This document shows, piece by piece, positions 15,265 through 23,474 of a stretch of DNA of 64,000 nucleotides. The stretch spans positions 1 to 64,000 of the forward strand of contig NZ_JAMGBG010000092.1 of the NCBI RefSeq assembly GCF_023516595.1, given 5' to 3'. Within the stretch, counting starts at the first letter, position 1. The number at the start of each line of letters is the position of its first letter. Position numbers and translations under genes: made by a program. The DNA comes from Streptomyces neyagawaensis. Its GTDB lineage: Bacteria > Actinomycetota > Actinomycetes > Streptomycetales > Streptomycetaceae. Below the pieces are notes generated by a model. The model ran no database searches and was not told where the DNA came from. It was given only the letters and a program-made list of their open reading frames with translations.

Positions 15265-16365
15265 TCAGTGCGCGATGTCCTCGTAGCCCTCGATCTCGCG
15301 GGGGCTGCGGGGGCCGGGGCCGGTGTAGCGGGCGGAGGGGCGGACGAGGCGGCCGGTGCGCTTCTGTTCGAGGATGTGGGCGGACCAGCCGGCCGTGCGG
15401 GCGCAGGTGAACATCGAGGTGAACATGTGCGCCGGGACCTCGGCGAAGTCGAGGACGATGGCGGCCCAGAACTCGACGTTGGTGGCGAGGACACGGTCGG
15501 GCCGACGGGCGTGGAGCTCGGCGAGGGCGGCCTTCTCCAGGGCCTCGGCGATCTCGAAGCGGGGGGCGCCCAGCTCACGGGCGGTACGGCGCAGCACGCG
15601 GGCGCGGGGGTCCTCGGCGCGGTAGACGCGGTGGCCGAAGCCCATGAGGCGTTCGCCCTTGTCGAGGGCGTGCTTGACGTAGGCGTCGGCGTCGCCGGTG
15701 CGCTCGATCTCCTCGATCATGCCGAGGACGCGGGAGGGGGCGCCGCCGTGGAGGGGGCCGGACATGGCTCCCACCGCGCCGGAGAGGGCGGCCGCCACGT
15801 CGGCGCCGGTGGACGCGATGACGCGGGCCGTGAAGGTGGACGCGTTCATGCCGTGCTCGGCGGCGCTCGTCCAGTAGGCGTCGACGGCGGCGACGTGCTT
15901 GGGGTCGGGCTCGCCACGCCAGCGGATCATGAAGCGTTCGACGACGGACTGCGCCTTGTCGATCTCGCGCTGCGGAACCATGGGCAGGCCCTGGCCGCGG
16001 GCGGACTGGGCGACGTAGGACAGGGCCATGACGGCGGCGCGGGCGAGGTCCGCGCGGGCCTGCTCCTCGTCGATGTCGAGCAGCGGTTTGAGGCCCCAGA
16101 CGGGGGCGAGCATGGCGAGGGCGGACTGGACGTCGACGCGGATGTCGCCCGAGTGGACGGGGATGGGGAAGGGCTCGGCGGGGGGCAGGCCGGGGCGGAA
16201 GGCGCCGTCGACGAGCAGGCCCCAGACGTTGCCGAACGAGACGTGGCCGACGAGGTCCTCGATGTCGACGCCGCGGTAGCGGAGCGCGCCGCCCTCCTTG
16301 TCCGGTTCGGCGATCTCCGTCTCGAACGCGACGACTCCTTCGAGACCGGGTACGAAGTCGGACAT
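15265..16365 (-). CDS. citA: Citrate synthase (type 2, small form)
   Basis: A 366-residue enzyme condensing oxaloacetate and acetyl-CoA to citrate at the entry of the TCA cycle. Catalytic-site landmarks are His206 in MSGPLHGGAP and His245 in MGFGHRVYRA; the third acid is at NVEFW (Glu298), where most citrate synthases have Asp in NVDF. The length and the missing N-terminal domain fit the Gram-positive type. The ATG at 16365 follows a GAGGAG site; the frame is open much further upstream by chance. It is divergent from pdxH with 180 bp between. The Asp-to-Glu change is conservative, but 2-methylcitrate synthase activity remains possible. Confidence 0.9.
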   Translation of the reverse strand: MSDFVPGLEGVVAFETEIAEPDKEGGALRYRGVDIEDLVGHVSFGNVWGLLVDGAFRPGLPPAEPFPIPVHSGDIRVDVQSALAMLAPVWGLKPLLDIDEEQARADLARAAVMALSYVAQSARGQGLPMVPQREIDKAQSVVERFMIRWRGEPDPKHVAAVDAYWTSAAEHGMNASTFTARVIASTGADVAAALSGAVGAMSGPLHGGAPSRVLGMIEEIERTGDADAYVKHALDKGERLMGFGHRVYRAEDPRARVLRRTARELGAPRFEIAEALEKAALAELHARRPDRVLATNVEFWAAIVLDFAEVPAHMFTSMFTCARTAGWSAHILEQKRTGRLVRPSARYTGPGPRSPREIEGYEDIAH

Positions 16366-16545
16366 CAGGCGGCTCCTCGTGATGTGTGCGACAGGGGGAT
16401 CGGCTGTTCGGGGTCCATCCAGAATGTTCCTGCACGATACGCCTGAGTGCCATCTTTGGGGAGGGTGTGCGGCACTCAGTGCCACCACGGGGCCGGGAGG
16501 GCCGTCGGTCGGCGGGGGCCGCGGGCGATACGGCAGGATGACCAT

Positions 16546-17217
16546 GTGAACGATCCCGGTCTGGAGCCCGTGCCCGATCCCGCCGCGATGCGCAAGCAGT
16601 ACCGCGCCGACGGGCTCGACGAGAGCGGGCTGGCCGCCGGCCCGATGGAGCAGTTCGGGCGGTGGTTCCTGGAGGCCGCGCAGGAGGGCGGGCTGTTCGA
16701 GCCGAACGCGATGGTGGTGTCGACGGCCGACGCGCAGGGGCACCCGAGTTCTCGTACGGTGCTGATGAAGGCGTACGACGAGCGGGGCTTCGTGTTCTAC
16801 ACGAACTACGAGTCCCGCAAGGCGCGTGACCTTGCGGAGAACCCCCATGTGTCGCTGGTCTTCCCCTGGCACGCGATCGCCCGGCAGGTGATCGTGACGG
16901 GGACGGCGCGGCGCACGGGCCGGGACGAGACGGCGGCGTACTTCCGGGTGCGGCCGCACGGGTCGCAGCTGGGGGCGTGGGCGAGCGCGCAGTCCTCGGT
17001 GATCCCGTCGCGGGCGGAGCTGGAGGCGGCGTACGCGGAGTTGACCGCCCGGTACCCGGAGGGCGAGCAGGTGCCGGTGCCGCCGCACTGGGGCGGTTTC
17101 CGGGTGATGCCGCGGAGCGTGGAGTTCTGGCAGGGCCGGTACAACCGGCTGCACGACCGGCTGCGGTACGTGGCGCTGCCGGACGGGTCGTGGCGGGTGG
17201 AGCGACTCAGCCCTTAA
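16546..17217 (+). CDS. pdxH: Pyridoxamine 5'-phosphate oxidase
   Basis: A 223-residue FMN-dependent oxidase making pyridoxal 5'-phosphate from pyridoxamine or pyridoxine phosphate, the final step of vitamin B6 cofactor synthesis. Family marks: [15 protein letters not shown] near the start, the FMN-binding [19 protein letters not shown] with SRKARDL, the central [14 protein letters not shown], and the C-terminal [14 protein letters not shown] with WRVERLSP. The GTG at 16546 with an AGGA site 8 nt upstream gives the standard length. It ends 11 bp inside the convergent TetR gene, so the two 3' ends overlap. The gene next to citA is typical of Streptomyces chromosomes. Confidence 0.95.
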   Translation: MNDPGLEPVPDPAAMRKQYRADGLDESGLAAGPMEQFGRWFLEAAQEGGLFEPNAMVVSTADAQGHPSSRTVLMKAYDERGFVFYTNYESRKARDLAENPHVSLVFPWHAIARQVIVTGTARRTGRDETAAYFRVRPHGSQLGAWASAQSSVIPSRAELEAAYAELTARYPEGEQVPVPPHWGGFRVMPRSVEFWQGRYNRLHDRLRYVALPDGSWRVERLSP

Positions 17218-17935
17218 CCGGGCGGGTCTCTCGGTCCAGGACCTCGTCGAGGAGTGCGGCCCACTGGGCGACGACCTTGTCGCGGCGGCCGGTGTCGTCG
17301 GTGAGGAGGTTGGCGAGGCCGAGGCCGCGGGCCATGTCGAGCATGCCCTGGACGGTTTCGCGGACGCCGGGGACGGTCTCGTCGGCGTGCAGGAGCTCGA
17401 CGGCGATGCGGTGGGTCTCGCGGCCGACGCGGGCCTCCAGTTCGGTGACGCGGGGGCGGAGCTGGTCCTCGTTGGAGGCAGCGACCCAGAGGTGGAGGGC
17501 GGCCCGGAAGAGGGGGCCGGTGTAGAGGTCGACGAGGGCGGCGACGACGGCGCGGCGGTCGGCGGGGCCGTGGGGGAAGAGGTCGCGCAGGGCGAGGGAG
17601 CGTTCCTCGGCGACGTATTCGACGGCGGCGGTGAAGAGGTCCTCGCGGGTGCGGAAGTGGTGCTGGGCGGCGCCCCGTGAGACGCCGGCGCGCTCGGCGA
17701 CGACGGAGACGGTGGAGCCGGCCCAGCCGTGTTCGGCGAGACAGGAGACGGCGGCTTCGAGGAGCCGTTTGCGGGTGACGCGGCTGCGGTCCTGCTTGGG
17801 ACCGCGTTCGGCGACGGCGGCGGTGTCCGTGGCCGTCACCGTGGCCGCCGTCGTGTCCGTGGCCGTCGCCGCCGCTGTCACCGTGTCCGCCGTCGTGCCC
17901 TTGGACCTGCCCGTCGATGTATCCGCCGTGCTCAC
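17207..17935 (-). CDS. TetR-family regulator, last gene of the catabolic cluster
   Basis: A 242-residue repressor. The TetR HTH lies at about residues 50-97 ([20 protein letters not shown], then [20 protein letters not shown]), and the C-terminal ligand domain is helical with [14 protein letters not shown]. Before the HTH is an unusual 30-residue Thr/Ala/Val low-complexity arm (about 16-45) from a DNA repeat. The GTG at 17935 overlaps the stop of the enoyl-CoA hydratase gene by 4 bp (GTGA), so translation is coupled. As the last gene of the acyl-CoA operon it probably represses it through the palindrome at 27715-27728; this is inference. It is convergent with and overlaps pdxH by 11 bp. Confidence 0.85.
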   Translation of the reverse strand: MSTADTSTGRSKGTTADTVTAAATATDTTAATVTATDTAAVAERGPKQDRSRVTRKRLLEAAVSCLAEHGWAGSTVSVVAERAGVSRGAAQHHFRTREDLFTAAVEYVAEERSLALRDLFPHGPADRRAVVAALVDLYTGPLFRAALHLWVAASNEDQLRPRVTELEARVGRETHRIAVELLHADETVPGVRETVQGMLDMARGLGLANLLTDDTGRRDKVVAQWAALLDEVLDRETRPVKG

Positions 17936-18681
17936 AGCACCCATCCCGGTTCCCGTCCTTCGAGGAAGGCCGTCATGCCCTCGCGGGCGTCGTCGGAGTC
18001 GAACAGCCGGGACGAGAGCCGGGTCAGTTCGCCCGCGTCCAGGTCGAAGTTCTCCAGCACCTTAGCCGTGAGCAGGCGTTTCGTTTCCGTCAGGGCCCTG
18101 GGTGCGGCTCGGCGCAGTCCATCGAGGACGGGTTCGAGGACGGCGTCGACATCGGGTCCGGTGGCGGTGAGCAGACCGATACGGGCGGCCTCGTCGGGGC
18201 CGAACCGTTCCCCGGTGAGGTAGTGGCGCGCGAGGGCGCGGGGGTCGGTGCGGGGGCGCAGGGTGAGGGAGATGACGGCGGGGGCGACTCCGATGCGGAC
18301 CTCGGTGAACGCGAAGGTGGCGTCGGGCCCCGCGGCGGTGATGTCGCAGGCGCCGAGGAGGCCGAGGCCACCGGCGCGGACGTGGCCGGTGACCCGGGCG
18401 ACGACCGGTCTGGGGAGCTCGACGATCCGGCGGAGCAGTCCGACGAAGGCGCCGGGCTCGGGTGGTCGGCGCAGGTCGGCGCCCGCGCAGAAGGTGGTGC
18501 CGGTGTGGGTGAGGAGGACGGCGCGGGTGGCGTCGTCCTTGCCGCAGTGGGCGAGGGCCTCGGCCAGTTCCCGCACGAGGTCGGCGGAGAGGGCGTTGCG
18601 GTTGGCCGGGGAGTCGAGGGTGAGGGTGGTGATGCCGCGGTGGTGGGCGGTGCGTACGAGGGGTGCGGGGGTGTCCGTCAC
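17932..18681 (-). CDS. Enoyl-CoA hydratase/isomerase family protein
   Basis: A 249-residue crotonase-fold protein that would hydrate the 2-enoyl-CoA made by the neighbouring dehydrogenase. Visible are the CoA-binding oxyanion loop (FCAGADLRRPPEPG, about residues 65-78), the second loop RAGGLGLLGACDI (about 106-118) and Glu in FAFTEVRIGVAP (about 127-138). The first of the two catalytic Glu positions is not obviously present, so the exact reaction (hydration, isomerisation or lyase) is open. It overlaps the upstream ligase gene by 4 bp and the downstream TetR gene by 4 bp, hence one translationally coupled set. Confidence 0.85.
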   Translation of the reverse strand: MTDTPAPLVRTAHHRGITTLTLDSPANRNALSADLVRELAEALAHCGKDDATRAVLLTHTGTTFCAGADLRRPPEPGAFVGLLRRIVELPRPVVARVTGHVRAGGLGLLGACDITAAGPDATFAFTEVRIGVAPAVISLTLRPRTDPRALARHYLTGERFGPDEAARIGLLTATGPDVDAVLEPVLDGLRRAAPRALTETKRLLTAKVLENFDLDAGELTRLSSRLFDSDDAREGMTAFLEGREPGWVL

Positions 18682-20246
18682 AGGCGCTCCCTGAGTTCTC
18701 GGCGGAGGATCTTCCCGGAGGCCGCGCGGGGGACGCCGTCGATGAAGGTGACGCGGCGGACGCGTTTGTAGGGGGCGACGCGTTCGGCGACGTACATCAT
18801 GACCTCGCCCTCGGTGAGCCCGGTGGTGGTGGGGTGGGGAACGACGAAGGCGTGCGGGACCTCGTTGCCGTCGGCGTCGTAGTGGCCGATGACGACGGCG
18901 TCGGCGATGCCGGGGTGGGTGATGAGGAGGGCTTCGAGTTCGGCGGGCGCGACCTGGAAGCCCTTGTACTTGATGAGTTCCTTGACGCGGTCGACGACGT
19001 ACAGCCAGCCGTCGGCGTCGCAGTGGGCGATGTCGCCGGTGGCGAGCCAGCCGTCGGCGTCGATCATGGCGGCGGTGGCGTCGGGGCGGCCGAGGTAGCC
19101 CTTCATGACCTGGGGGCCGCGGATGAGGACCTCACCGGGCTCCCCCACGGGGACGTCCCGGGCGGGGTCGTCGAGGGAGACGATGCGCATCTCGGTGCCC
19201 GCGATGAGCTTGCCGACGGTGCCGGGGGGCGCGGCGGCGGCCTGGTCGAGGGGGACCACGTGGGAGCAGGGCGAGAGTTCCGTCATGCCGTAGCCCTGGA
19301 CGACGGGCGGCAGGCCGAGGCGGACGGAGCACGCGGCGGCGAGCCGGGCGTCCAGGGGCGCGGCGGCGGACAGCACGTGCCGGACCGAGGAGAGGTCGTA
19401 CCGCTCGGCGGCGGGGTGCTTGGCCAGGGCGAGGACGATGGGCGGCGCCACGTAGAGGTGGGTGATGCGGTGCTTCTCGATGGCGGCCAGGTACGCCTCC
19501 AGGTCGAAGCGGGGCAGGACGACGACGGTGGCGCCGCGGCGGAGCGGGGCGTTCATCAGGGCGGTGAGGCCGTAGATGTGGAAGAAGGGCAGGACGGCGA
19601 GGACGCGGTCGCCGGGGGCGGCGGGCATGACGGGTTCGAGCTGGGCGAGGTTGGTGGCGACGGACCGGTGGGTGAGCATGACGCCCTTGGGGACGCCGGT
19701 CGTGCCGGAGGAGTACGGCAGCACCGCGAGGTCGGCCGCCGGGTCGATGTCGACGGCCGGCTCGGGGGCGGTGGTGGCGAGCAGGTCGATGAGGGAACGG
19801 TGGCCGGGGGCGCTGTCGCAGACGAGGATCTCCCGGATGCCACCGGCGCGTTCGGCGGCGGCGCGGGCGGTGTCGAGGAGGGGCGAGACCGTGATGATCC
19901 AGCGGGCGCCCGAGTCGCTGAGCTGCTTGCCGAGTTCGTCGGCGGTGGCGAGGGGGTGTGCGGTGGTGACGGTGGCCCCGGCGCGGGTGGCGGCGTAGAA
20001 GGCCGTCGGGTAGGCGATGGTGTTGGGGCTGTGCAGGGCGAGGACATCGCCCTTGCGGACGCCGGCCTCGGTGAGGGCGGCGGCGAGCCGCCGGTGGAGG
20101 CGGTCGAGTTGCTCGTACGTGAGGGTGGTGCCGTCGGTGCCGTCGATCAGCGCCGGGGTGTCGCCGTGATCGGTGGCGTGGCCGAGGACGGCGTCGTGGA
20201 TGGGCAGGTCGACGGGCGGGATGTCTGCGTACTCGCTGCGGAACAT
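18678..20246 (-). CDS. Acyl/aryl-CoA ligase, 4-coumarate-CoA ligase family
   Basis: A 522-residue adenylate-forming enzyme that activates a carboxylic acid to its CoA thioester with ATP. ANL signatures in order: P-loop YSSGTTGVPKGVMLTH (about 180-195), GYGMTE (about 325), GWLATGD, the hinge VDRVKELIKYKGFQV, and the catalytic Lys in PRAASGKILRRELRE. The ATG at 20246 has a strong AGGAGGAACC site. It is the entry enzyme of the cluster. The family label does not fix the substrate; medium-chain, aryl or terpenoid acids are all possible. A 134-bp gap separates it from the dehydrogenase, so an internal promoter is possible. Confidence 0.9.
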   Translation of the reverse strand: MFRSEYADIPPVDLPIHDAVLGHATDHGDTPALIDGTDGTTLTYEQLDRLHRRLAAALTEAGVRKGDVLALHSPNTIAYPTAFYAATRAGATVTTAHPLATADELGKQLSDSGARWIITVSPLLDTARAAAERAGGIREILVCDSAPGHRSLIDLLATTAPEPAVDIDPAADLAVLPYSSGTTGVPKGVMLTHRSVATNLAQLEPVMPAAPGDRVLAVLPFFHIYGLTALMNAPLRRGATVVVLPRFDLEAYLAAIEKHRITHLYVAPPIVLALAKHPAAERYDLSSVRHVLSAAAPLDARLAAACSVRLGLPPVVQGYGMTELSPCSHVVPLDQAAAAPPGTVGKLIAGTEMRIVSLDDPARDVPVGEPGEVLIRGPQVMKGYLGRPDATAAMIDADGWLATGDIAHCDADGWLYVVDRVKELIKYKGFQVAPAELEALLITHPGIADAVVIGHYDADGNEVPHAFVVPHPTTTGLTEGEVMMYVAERVAPYKRVRRVTFIDGVPRAASGKILRRELRERL

Positions 20247-20380
20247 GGTTCCTCCTGGCAGTACGGCTGAGGTCGGCTGCGGCGTGCGCGGCTGGGGCCC
20301 GGCGGCCGCCGTTCACCACCGGTGGGGGCGTCGGTGGCCGGATGCGGGTGGGGCGGCTCAGAGGGAGGGTCAGGCGGACA

Positions 20381-21514
20381 TCAGTACGACTTGGGCAGGC
20401 CGAGGGTCTGGTGGGAGACGTAGTTGAGGATCATCTCCCGGCTGACGGGGGCGATCCGGGACACGCGTGCGGCGGTGATCAGGGAGGCGAGGCCGAACTC
20501 GCGGGTGAGGCCGTTGCCACCGAGGGTGTGTACGGACTGGTCGACGGCTTTCACGCACGCCTCACCGGCGGCGTACTTCGCCATGTTGGCGGCCTCGCCG
20601 GCGGCCGCGTCGTCTCCGCTGTCGTAGAGGTGAGCCGCCTTCTGCATCATCAGGCGGGCCAGTTCGAGTTCGATGTGGGACTGGGCGAGAGGGTGGGCGA
20701 TGGCCTGGTGGGCGCCGATGGGCTGACGCCACACGGTGCGCTCACGGGCGTACTCGACGGCCCTGCCGAGGGCGTGGCGGGCCATGCCGATGGCGAACGC
20801 GGCGGTCATGATGCGCTCGGGGTTGAGGCCGGCGAACAGCTGGAGCAGGCCGGCGTTCTCGTCGCCGACGAGAGCCTCGGCGGGCAGCCTCATGTCGTCG
20901 AAGACCAGCTCGAACTGCCGCTCGGAGGCACGGAGTTCCATGTCGATGGGCCGGTAGTCGAAGCCGGGGGTGTCCCTGGGGACGATGAACAGGCAGGGCT
21001 TCAGACTGCCGGTGCGGGCGTCCTCCGTGCGGCCGACTATGAGGGTGGCGTCGGCCTTGTCGACGCCGGAGATGAAGACCTTGCGGCCGGTGAGCAGCCA
21101 GTCGGCGCCGTCGCGGCGGGCCGTGGTGGTGATGCGGTGACTGTTGGAGCCGGCGTCGGGTTCGGTGATGCCGAAGGCCATGGTGCGGGTGCCGTCCGCC
21201 AGGGCGGGCAGCCATTCGCTCTTCTGGGCGTCGGTGCCGAAGCGGGCGATGACCGTGCCGCAGATGGCGGGCGACACGACCATCATGAGCAGGGGGCAGC
21301 CGGCGGCGCCGAGTTCCTCCAGGACGATGGAGAGTTCGGCGATTCCGCCGCCGCCCCCGCCGTATGCCTCCGGCAGGTTGACGCCGAGGTAGCCGAGCTT
21401 GGCGGCCTCCGACCAGAGGGCCTCCGGGGCGAAGTCGCGGCCGTGGCGTTTGCCGAGGGCTGCGACCGCGGCTCGTAGGGCCTGGTGTTCTTCGGATTCG
21501 ATCACGGGGGACAT
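20381..21514 (-). CDS. Acyl-CoA dehydrogenase
   Basis: A 377-residue FAD enzyme introducing the alpha,beta double bond into an acyl-CoA. Family marks: LGYLGVNLPEAYGGGG, the FAD-binding AFGITEPDAGSNSHRITTTA, ERIMTAAFAIGMARHALGRA and the C-terminal VHTLGGNGLTREFGLASL. The catalytic Glu common in short-chain enzymes is not unambiguous from reading alone. The ATG at 21514 follows TAGGAG. The tail (ILNYVSHQTLGLPKSY) is intact. It lies between the carboxylase alpha subunit and the ligase in the leftward cluster, consistent with isovaleryl- or citronellyl-CoA type oxidation. Confidence 0.9.
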   Translation of the reverse strand: MSPVIESEEHQALRAAVAALGKRHGRDFAPEALWSEAAKLGYLGVNLPEAYGGGGGGIAELSIVLEELGAAGCPLLMMVVSPAICGTVIARFGTDAQKSEWLPALADGTRTMAFGITEPDAGSNSHRITTTARRDGADWLLTGRKVFISGVDKADATLIVGRTEDARTGSLKPCLFIVPRDTPGFDYRPIDMELRASERQFELVFDDMRLPAEALVGDENAGLLQLFAGLNPERIMTAAFAIGMARHALGRAVEYARERTVWRQPIGAHQAIAHPLAQSHIELELARLMMQKAAHLYDSGDDAAAGEAANMAKYAAGEACVKAVDQSVHTLGGNGLTREFGLASLITAARVSRIAPVSREMILNYVSHQTLGLPKSY

Positions 21515-21570
21515 GAAGGGCTCCTAAGAGGGTGGGCGGCTGTTGTCGGGAGGGTGCGGGTGGTCGGGGT

Positions 21571-21620
21571 TGGTCGCGCTCACGCGGCGGAGCCGCATAT
21601 CGAAACAGCCCCGCGCCCCT
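21571..21620. repeat. Streptomyces intergenic palindromic repeat
   Basis: The minus strand reads AGGGGCGCGGGGCTGTTTCG and then ATATGCGGCTCCGCCGCGTG. It includes the hairpin GCGGCtccGCCGC. I recognise this unit as a short element dispersed between genes in many Streptomyces genomes. It starts at the stop codon of the carboxylase alpha gene and lies inside the operon. Confidence 0.6.
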
Positions 21621-23466
21621 ACGTCGGCTGCACCACCGCCAGCAACATGCCGGGCTCCACCTGTTGTCCGGCCACCACGTGCAAGGCCGTCAGGGTTCCC
21701 GGCGCCGGTGCGGTGATCTTGTGTTCCATCTTCATTGCCTCCAGCCAGAGCAGGGGTTGGCCCGCCTCGACCGGGGTGCCCGGTTTGGCGTTGTCGGCGA
21801 GGCGGACGACCGTGCCGGGCATGGGGGCCAGGAGGGAGCCGGCGGCCTGGGTGGTGGTGGGGTCGGGGAAGCGGGGCAGGGCCCTCAGCTCGGTGGTGTT
21901 GACGTAGCGGGTGTCGCCGTAGCGCGTCACCTCGTACGTCCTGCGGATGCCGTCGGTTTCGAGGACGACCCGGTCGGCGTCGGCGTGGACGACGGTCACG
22001 CCGTCGGCGTCGAGGCCCGTCCTGGTGTGGCGGTACGTCACCTCGTGCTCCTCACCGGCCAGTTCGTAGCGCCTGGTGTGGGGGCGGGAGGGCAGGTTGC
22101 GCCAGCCGCCGAAGCGGGGGTCTCCGTGGGCGCGCGCGTCGGCGAGGGCGGCGGCCAGGGGGGCGTGCGGGTCGGGGGCCGGGGCGGTGAGGCGGGGCAG
22201 GTGGCGGTCGTAGAAGGCCGTGGTCATGCGGGCCGTCGTGAACTCGTCGTGCCGCAGGGAGTGGATCAGCAGGGCCCGATTGGTGGTGGGGCCGTGGATC
22301 GTGGTGCGGTCCAGGGCGCCGGCGAGCTTGCGGAGGGCCTCGGCACGGGTGGGGGCGTGGGCGACGACCTTGGCGATCATCGGGTCGTAGTGGACGCCGA
22401 TCTCGTCGCCGTCGGTGTACCCGGTGTCGAGGCGGACGTCGTCCGGGACGGTCAGGCGGTGCAGGGTGCCGGTCCGGGGGGTCCAGCCGGTGGCGGGGTC
22501 CTCGGCGTAGAGGCGGGCCTCGACGGCGTGGCCGTACGGGGCCGGGGGTTCGGGCGGCAGGGCGGCGCCCTCGGCGACGCGGAGCTGTTCGGCGACCAGG
22601 TCCAGGCCGAACACGGCTTCCGTCACCGGGTGTTCGACCTGGAGGCGGGTGTTCATCTCCAGGAAGTGGGCGCGGCCGTCGGCGACGAGGAACTCGACGG
22701 TGCCGGCACCGACGTAGGAGACGGCGTGCGCGGCGCGTACGGCGAGGGTGCGCAGTTCGGCTTCGAGGTGCGCCGGGAGGCCGGGGGCGGGGGCCTCCTC
22801 GATGACCTTCTGGTGGCGGCGTTGCAGGGAGCAGTCGCGCGTGCCGAGGGCCCAGACGGTGCCGTGGGTGTCGGCGAGAATCTGCACCTCGACGTGGCGG
22901 CCGACCTCGACGTACGGCTCGATGAACACCTCGCCGTCGCCGAAGGCGCTCGTGGCCTCGGCGCGGGCGGCCTCCAGGGCGGCGTCGAGGTCGTCGAGGC
23001 GGCGGACGACGCGCATGCCGCGGCCGCCGCCACCCGCGGCGGCCTTCACCAGGACCGGGAGGTCGGCCTCGGTGACCTCGGTCAGGGGCGCGAGGCCCAT
23101 GAGCTGTTTGGCGCGGGTCTTCGACGCCATCGCCTCGATCGCCTCGGGGGGCGGGCCGATCCAGGTGAGGCCGGCGTCGAGGACGGCGCGGGCGAAGTCG
23201 GCGTTCTCGGAGAGGAAGCCGTAACCGGGGTGGACGGCGTCGGCGCCGGCGGCGAGGGCGGCCTTCACGACCAGGTCGCCGCGCAGGTAGGTGTCGGCGG
23301 GGGCCGCGCCCGGGAGGCGTACCGCCTGGTCGGCGACGCGTGTGTGCAGGGCGGTGGCGTCGGCGTCGGAGTGCACGGCGACGGTGCGGATGCCCAGCTC
23401 ACGGCAGGTGCGGAAGATCCGGCAGGCGATCTCGCCGCGGTTGGCGACGAGCACTGAAGTGATCAC
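21619..23466 (-). CDS. Biotin-dependent acyl-CoA carboxylase alpha subunit (BC-BCCP)
   Basis: A 615-residue subunit carrying biotin carboxylase and biotin carrier. In order: ATP-grasp biotin carboxylase from LVANRGEIACRIFRTCRELG, AVHPGYGFLSEN, the glycine loop KAAAGGGGRGMRVV, FLEMNTRLQVEHPVTE; then a BT-like linker; then the carrier with LEAMKMEH, where the Lys is biotinylated (near residue 580). It transfers CO2 to the carboxyltransferase encoded just upstream. The GTG at 23466 is 8 bp after the beta stop; an in-frame GTG at 23478 overlapping that stop is also possible. In the AtuA-containing context this resembles methylcrotonyl- or geranyl-CoA carboxylase. Confidence 0.9.
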   Translation of the reverse strand: MITSVLVANRGEIACRIFRTCRELGIRTVAVHSDADATALHTRVADQAVRLPGAAPADTYLRGDLVVKAALAAGADAVHPGYGFLSENADFARAVLDAGLTWIGPPPEAIEAMASKTRAKQLMGLAPLTEVTEADLPVLVKAAAGGGGRGMRVVRRLDDLDAALEAARAEATSAFGDGEVFIEPYVEVGRHVEVQILADTHGTVWALGTRDCSLQRRHQKVIEEAPAPGLPAHLEAELRTLAVRAAHAVSYVGAGTVEFLVADGRAHFLEMNTRLQVEHPVTEAVFGLDLVAEQLRVAEGAALPPEPPAPYGHAVEARLYAEDPATGWTPRTGTLHRLTVPDDVRLDTGYTDGDEIGVHYDPMIAKVVAHAPTRAEALRKLAGALDRTTIHGPTTNRALLIHSLRHDEFTTARMTTAFYDRHLPRLTAPAPDPHAPLAAALADARAHGDPRFGGWRNLPSRPHTRRYELAGEEHEVTYRHTRTGLDADGVTVVHADADRVVLETDGIRRTYEVTRYGDTRYVNTTELRALPRFPDPTTTQAAGSLLAPMPGTVVRLADNAKPGTPVEAGQPLLWLEAMKMEHKITAPAPGTLTALHVVAGQQVEPGMLLAVVQPT

Positions 23467-23474
23467 GTGGTCCC

